NCBI GenBank assembly: GCA_009924885.1
Contig: RFQS01000020.1
Location: 1 to 16,240 of the forward strand
Source of the DNA: Pseudomonadota bacterium
Lineage (GTDB): Bacteria; Cyanobacteriota; Vampirovibrionia; LMEP-6097
Reading direction: 5' to 3'
DNA length: 16,240 nt
Positions 13,781-16,240 of the stretch are shown in pieces. A program made the position numbers and the translations under genes. Position 1 is the stretch's first letter. Every line of letters starts with the position of its first letter. The notes beneath the pieces are model-generated. The model worked only from the letters and a program-made list of their open reading frames with translations, had not been told where the DNA came from and made no database searches.

Positions 13781-15653
13781 TTTATTCCAAATAGCTATTG
13801 ATAAGGCTATTTTAGTATCTGATTTGGGTGAGCTGAAAAGCTTCTCTGGTTATATAGATGTGGAGAGATGCAAGAACCCTGATCATGGCGATATTGCTGT
13901 GAATATAGCTTTGAAACTGTCTCGTGAAGCTAAACTTGCACCCGTGAAAATTGCTCAAAATATAGTAAAACATTTAGATGTTGTTGCTATTGGTGATATC
14001 TCTATAGCTGGTCCAGGGTTTATTAATATTCGTTTGAACTGGGATTTCTTGGAATCTGCTCTAGTAGAGATTCACCAAGAGAAAGATAATTATGGGCGTT
14101 TATCTAAAGAAGCTCGGGCTGATATGGAGCCGCATTGTTTCCTTGTAGAGTATGTTTCAGCGAACCCTACAGGTAATTTACATTTAGGTCATGGTAGGCA
14201 AGCGGTTCTTGGTAATTCTCTTGCAAGATTACTAGATTGGGCTGGCTATGACGTATCTAGTGAATTTTATATTAATGACGCTGGCGTGCAGATCGAAAAG
14301 CTTTCGCTCTCTGCTCAAGCTGCAATTCAAATTCAAGAAGGTCACATTAGTAAAGAAAGTTATCCAGAGGATGCTTATCCGTTAGACTCTATGCTAGATG
14401 TTTTAAAGCCAGAGATTTATAAATCTAAGCTAGAAGGCTATTTGGATGCTGTTTCTCTTGCTGGTGATCAAGCGAAAGAGATCGCTGGTAAATTAGCGAA
14501 AGGTCTTTTTCTTGATTTACAGAAGAAAGTTTTAGCTGATATAGAAGTTCATTTCGATACATGGTACTCAGAGAACGAAAATCTACATCAAGTGAAAATT
14601 AACGATAAAAATAAAATTGAGTTAATCTGTGAGACGCTGAAAGCAGCAAAAGTAAAGCAAGAAGATGTGACGGAGGATCATGAGGTGGGCGAAAACGCAG
14701 AAATTGGAGTTCAGCAACAGTGCCTTGAAGTTTCTGCGGTATATGAAGAAGATTCGGCTCTATGGTTTAGAGCGAAATCCTTTGGTGATGAGCGAGATAG
14801 AGTCCTTAGAAAATCTCAAGGCGTTTTCACTTATTTAGCTGGTGATATCGCATATCATAAAGATAAATTTGACAGAGGCTTTGATAAATTAATTAACGTT
14901 TGGGGCAGTGATCATCATGGTCAAGAACTTGGCATTCGTGGCGCGATTCAAGCTATTGGCTATAATCCTGATCAGTTAGAGTTGATTTTTATTCAATTGG
15001 TTTCCGTTAAAGAAGATGGCGTTGAGAAAAAAATGTCTAAGCGTAAAGGCACTATAGTTAACGTTGACGATCTTTTAGCTGAAGTCGGTAAAGATGCTCT
15101 GAGATTCTTTCTTGTGGATAGCCAAGCCAATAATCGTATGGTTTTTGATTTAGCTTTAGCTCAGAAGCATGATAAAGATAATCCAGTTTATTACATACAG
15201 TACGCACATGCCCGCTCAGCCAGCATATTACGCAATTTAGTAAGCCCTCGCATCAATATAGTTGATAATACGGAAGAAGCTGCTATTTTTGAAGTAGATG
15301 AGCTAGAACGCTTATTAAATCAAGACTTTAAAACATTTTCTGCGAACTTTAAAAAACTCTTCTCTGATGAATATCATAGTGAAGAGCAGTTAAAAACTAT
15401 CAGAAGTTTAGTCTTAGAACTTATTGAGTTACCTAAGCTTGTTATAGACGCTGCTGATATTAGAGCACCTTATAAAATCTCAGTCTATCTAAAGAATTTA
15501 GCTAGCTTATTTCACCAATTCTATAATGAAAACCGCATTATAGGCGAAAATGAAGAGGTTATGAAGGCTAGGCTATCTCTTGTTGCAGCTTCTAAAATAG
15601 TTATAAAAAATGCTCTTAGTATACTTGCCATTTCTGCACCAGAGAAAATGTAA
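13758..15653 (+). CDS. argS: Arginyl-tRNA synthetase
   Basis: ArgS charges tRNA-Arg. Seen parts: N-terminal Add-1 domain (1-110, with DHGDIAVNIALKLS), EYVSANPTGNLHLGHGRQAVLGN containing the HIGH-type HLGH (142-145), YINDAGVQIEKL, the stretch LINVWGSDHHGQELGI, KMSKRKG (425-431), and a C-terminal DALR domain with YIQYAHARSASILRN. The length of 631 is above the usual 550-590. Part of the excess is an insertion at about 300-325, between CETLKAAKVK and VYEEDSALWFRAK, where typical enzymes have only a short G-x-x-Y-E-x-D turn. This insertion is made of the right arm of the repeat family. The gene starts inside the DUF4127-like gene and ends 2 nt before full repeat copy B. Catalytic motifs are intact, so the enzyme is presumably active. 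Confidence 0.96.
   Translation: MLSSKIRNLFQIAIDKAILVSDLGELKSFSGYIDVERCKNPDHGDIAVNIALKLSREAKLAPVKIAQNIVKHLDVVAIGDISIAGPGFINIRLNWDFLESALVEIHQEKDNYGRLSKEARADMEPHCFLVEYVSANPTGNLHLGHGRQAVLGNSLARLLDWAGYDVSSEFYINDAGVQIEKLSLSAQAAIQIQEGHISKESYPEDAYPLDSMLDVLKPEIYKSKLEGYLDAVSLAGDQAKEIAGKLAKGLFLDLQKKVLADIEVHFDTWYSENENLHQVKINDKNKIELICETLKAAKVKQEDVTEDHEVGENAEIGVQQQCLEVSAVYEEDSALWFRAKSFGDERDRVLRKSQGVFTYLAGDIAYHKDKFDRGFDKLINVWGSDHHGQELGIRGAIQAIGYNPDQLELIFIQLVSVKEDGVEKKMSKRKGTIVNVDDLLAEVGKDALRFFLVDSQANNRMVFDLALAQKHDKDNPVYYIQYAHARSASILRNLVSPRINIVDNTEEAAIFEVDELERLLNQDFKTFSANFKKLFSDEYHSEEQLKTIRSLVLELIELPKLVIDAADIRAPYKISVYLKNLASLFHQFYNENRIIGENEEVMKARLSLVAASKIVIKNALSILAISAPEKM
14673..14720 (+). repeat. Half copy E (right arm) of the palindromic element, in frame inside argS
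   Basis: The first 39 bases (14673-14711) match bases 70-108 of copy A except for three changes, and a degenerate match to the terminal repeat follows. It reads EDHEVGENAEIGV (residues 306-318) then QQQC. The frame is the one open throughout the full element and the same as in murG. The inserted residues lie in a surface-type loop ahead of the YEEDSALWF strand. Confidence 0.9.
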
Positions 15654-15655
15654 CA

Positions 15656-15777
15656 GGGGCGTGTAGCGAAACTCCAATTTCTGCGTTTTCGTCGTCCTCA
15701 TGATCCTCATGTACCTTCAGTACACTGCGGTCATTCGTCCTCCTCAGCCTTGAACTTGTTCGTTTGACTACACGCCC
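15656..15777 (-). repeat. Full copy B of the palindromic repeat element
   Basis: An inverted copy of 1-122, starting 2 nt after the argS stop. Terminal repeats are GGGCGTGTAG (15657-15666) and CTACACGCCC (15768-15777). The apical hairpin is ATGTAC (15709-15714), CTTCA, GTACAC (15720-15725). Compared with copy A, changes are confined to one base near the terminal stem and the apical hairpin; stem changes keep pairing in the orientation of copy A (T-A to C-G, and G-C to G-T wobble twice), while four of five loop bases differ. No clear target-site duplication flanks it. In transcripts of argS it would form a long 3' hairpin. Confidence 0.9.
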
Positions 15778-15781
15778 AAAA

Positions 15782-15835
15782 GAGACCGCTGCACAACTCC
15801 ATTTTCTGCGTTTTCGTCATCCTCATGATCCTCAT
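15782..15835 (-). repeat. Half copy C (right arm) of the palindromic element
   Basis: Bases 15795-15835 match the right arm of copy B at 39 of 41 positions; a degenerate terminal repeat precedes it from about 15782. It lies 4-17 nt beyond copy B in the same orientation and stops where the apical hairpin begins, as do the copies in murG and argS. The TGA that ends the minus-strand reading frame at 15832 falls at its edge. Confidence 0.85.
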
Positions 15836-16143
15836 TGCATATAATATCTATCATTATTGAGACTGACTGTTTTTTGATAAGTTTTAAATTCTGACAGCTC
15901 AAAGCCTTCATTCATACCGCTTTTCAGCATGTCGAAAATTTTAAAGCCATCGATTAGATCTTTAGCGAATAAAACGAGCTGTCTATCACTTATTCTCTGT
16001 GACTGTGGCATATGTTCGCTGATAATGCCTCTAATTCTAGAGATGTGTGATTCTACAGTTCTTACAGAGAGGAAAAGATTATTAATTTCACGAAGCGAAA
16101 TTTCGATGTTTTCTTTAATGATAAAACCATATACTACCCAGAA
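15832..16143 (-). pseudogene. Remnant of a LuxR/GerE-type helix-turn-helix regulator
   Basis: A minus-strand frame of 103 codons lies between a TAA (16144-16146) and TGA (15832-15834). It contains LFLSVRTVESHISRIRG, the recognition helix of LuxR-type DNA-binding domains, preceded by a partial first helix (IIKENIEISLREINN). About 65 residues follow, ending DRYYMQ. No ATG, GTG or TTG lies ahead of the motif in frame, and the usual LTxRE start of the domain is absent. The gene therefore appears truncated or frameshifted at its 5' side. Its stop codon is supplied at the edge of repeat half copy C. Whether the tail is original protein cannot be told. Translation from a rare start such as ATT is an alternative. 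Confidence 0.5.
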
Positions 16144-16240
16144 TTAATTTCGCTAGAAGCGGCAAGGCTACTTAAATTTAGGCGATATACTTTTAAATCC
16201 TTACAGGAAGCTAGAATATTAGATGAAAATTTTGATGTAT
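15836..16240. other. Right-edge region without an intact gene
   Basis: Apart from the regulator remnant on the minus strand, the only other notable frame is an open plus-strand frame from 16051 to the window end. It has no start codon; its last part reads ISLEAARLLKFRRYTFKSL, faintly like an excisionase/MerR-type helix. The two frames overlap antisense from 16051 to 16143, so at most one is real there. No RNA gene or terminator is visible. Confidence 0.3.

Noticed and set aside
15929..16147. Plus-strand frame of 72 codons opposite the regulator remnant.
   Set aside because: The minus strand encodes a clear LuxR-type recognition helix over the same bases; the plus-strand product has no recognisable feature.

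Overview
This is an AT-rich chromosomal segment from a bacterium, dense with housekeeping genes. Recognisable genes cover cell-wall precursor synthesis (murG, glmU), lipid synthesis (fabH, a membrane fatty-acid desaturase), DNA topology (gyrB), translation (proS, argS), transcription (a sigma factor of the SigB/SigF type) and oxidative stress (a lipoprotein-like superoxide dismutase). The SigB/SigF-like sigma factor, the archaeal/eukaryotic-type ProS and the general protein character suggest a non-photosynthetic relative of Cyanobacteria (Melainabacteria/Vampirovibrionia-like) or a similarly deep lineage. That placement is an inference with moderate to low confidence. Nothing here resembles the alphaproteobacterial versions of these genes.

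Layout. From 1 to 122 there is a full copy of a 122-bp repeat. The superoxide dismutase and fabH follow on the minus strand. On the plus strand come the sigma factor, proS and a small zinc-ribbon protein. A minus-strand block runs desaturase, a 95-residue protein, gyrB and a Gly-rich 93-residue protein. murG is on the plus strand. glmU with a secreted 178-residue protein and an ApaG-HspQ fusion are on the minus strand. A diverged DUF4127-like gene overlaps argS on the plus strand. The right end (15654-16240) holds a second full repeat copy in inverted orientation, an adjacent half copy, and a start-less remnant of a LuxR-type helix-turn-helix gene.

The most interesting content is the repeat family. 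The two complete copies (1-122 and 15656-15777) are imperfect palindromes with GGGCGTGTAG...CTACACGCCC ends and an apical 6-bp hairpin. The differences between the copies fall mainly in the apical loop, and those in stems keep pairing. Three half copies carry only the right arm. Two of them lie in frame inside essential enzymes (MurG residues about 182-191, ArgS residues about 306-322), in the same reading frame, adding the peptide core GENAEIG at loop positions. This closely parallels the behaviour of Rickettsia palindromic elements (RPEs), which insert in frame into protein genes, but here in a genome whose genes do not look rickettsial. Both full copies start 0-2 nt after the stop codon of the preceding gene (superoxide dismutase, argS), in the same orientation relative to that gene.
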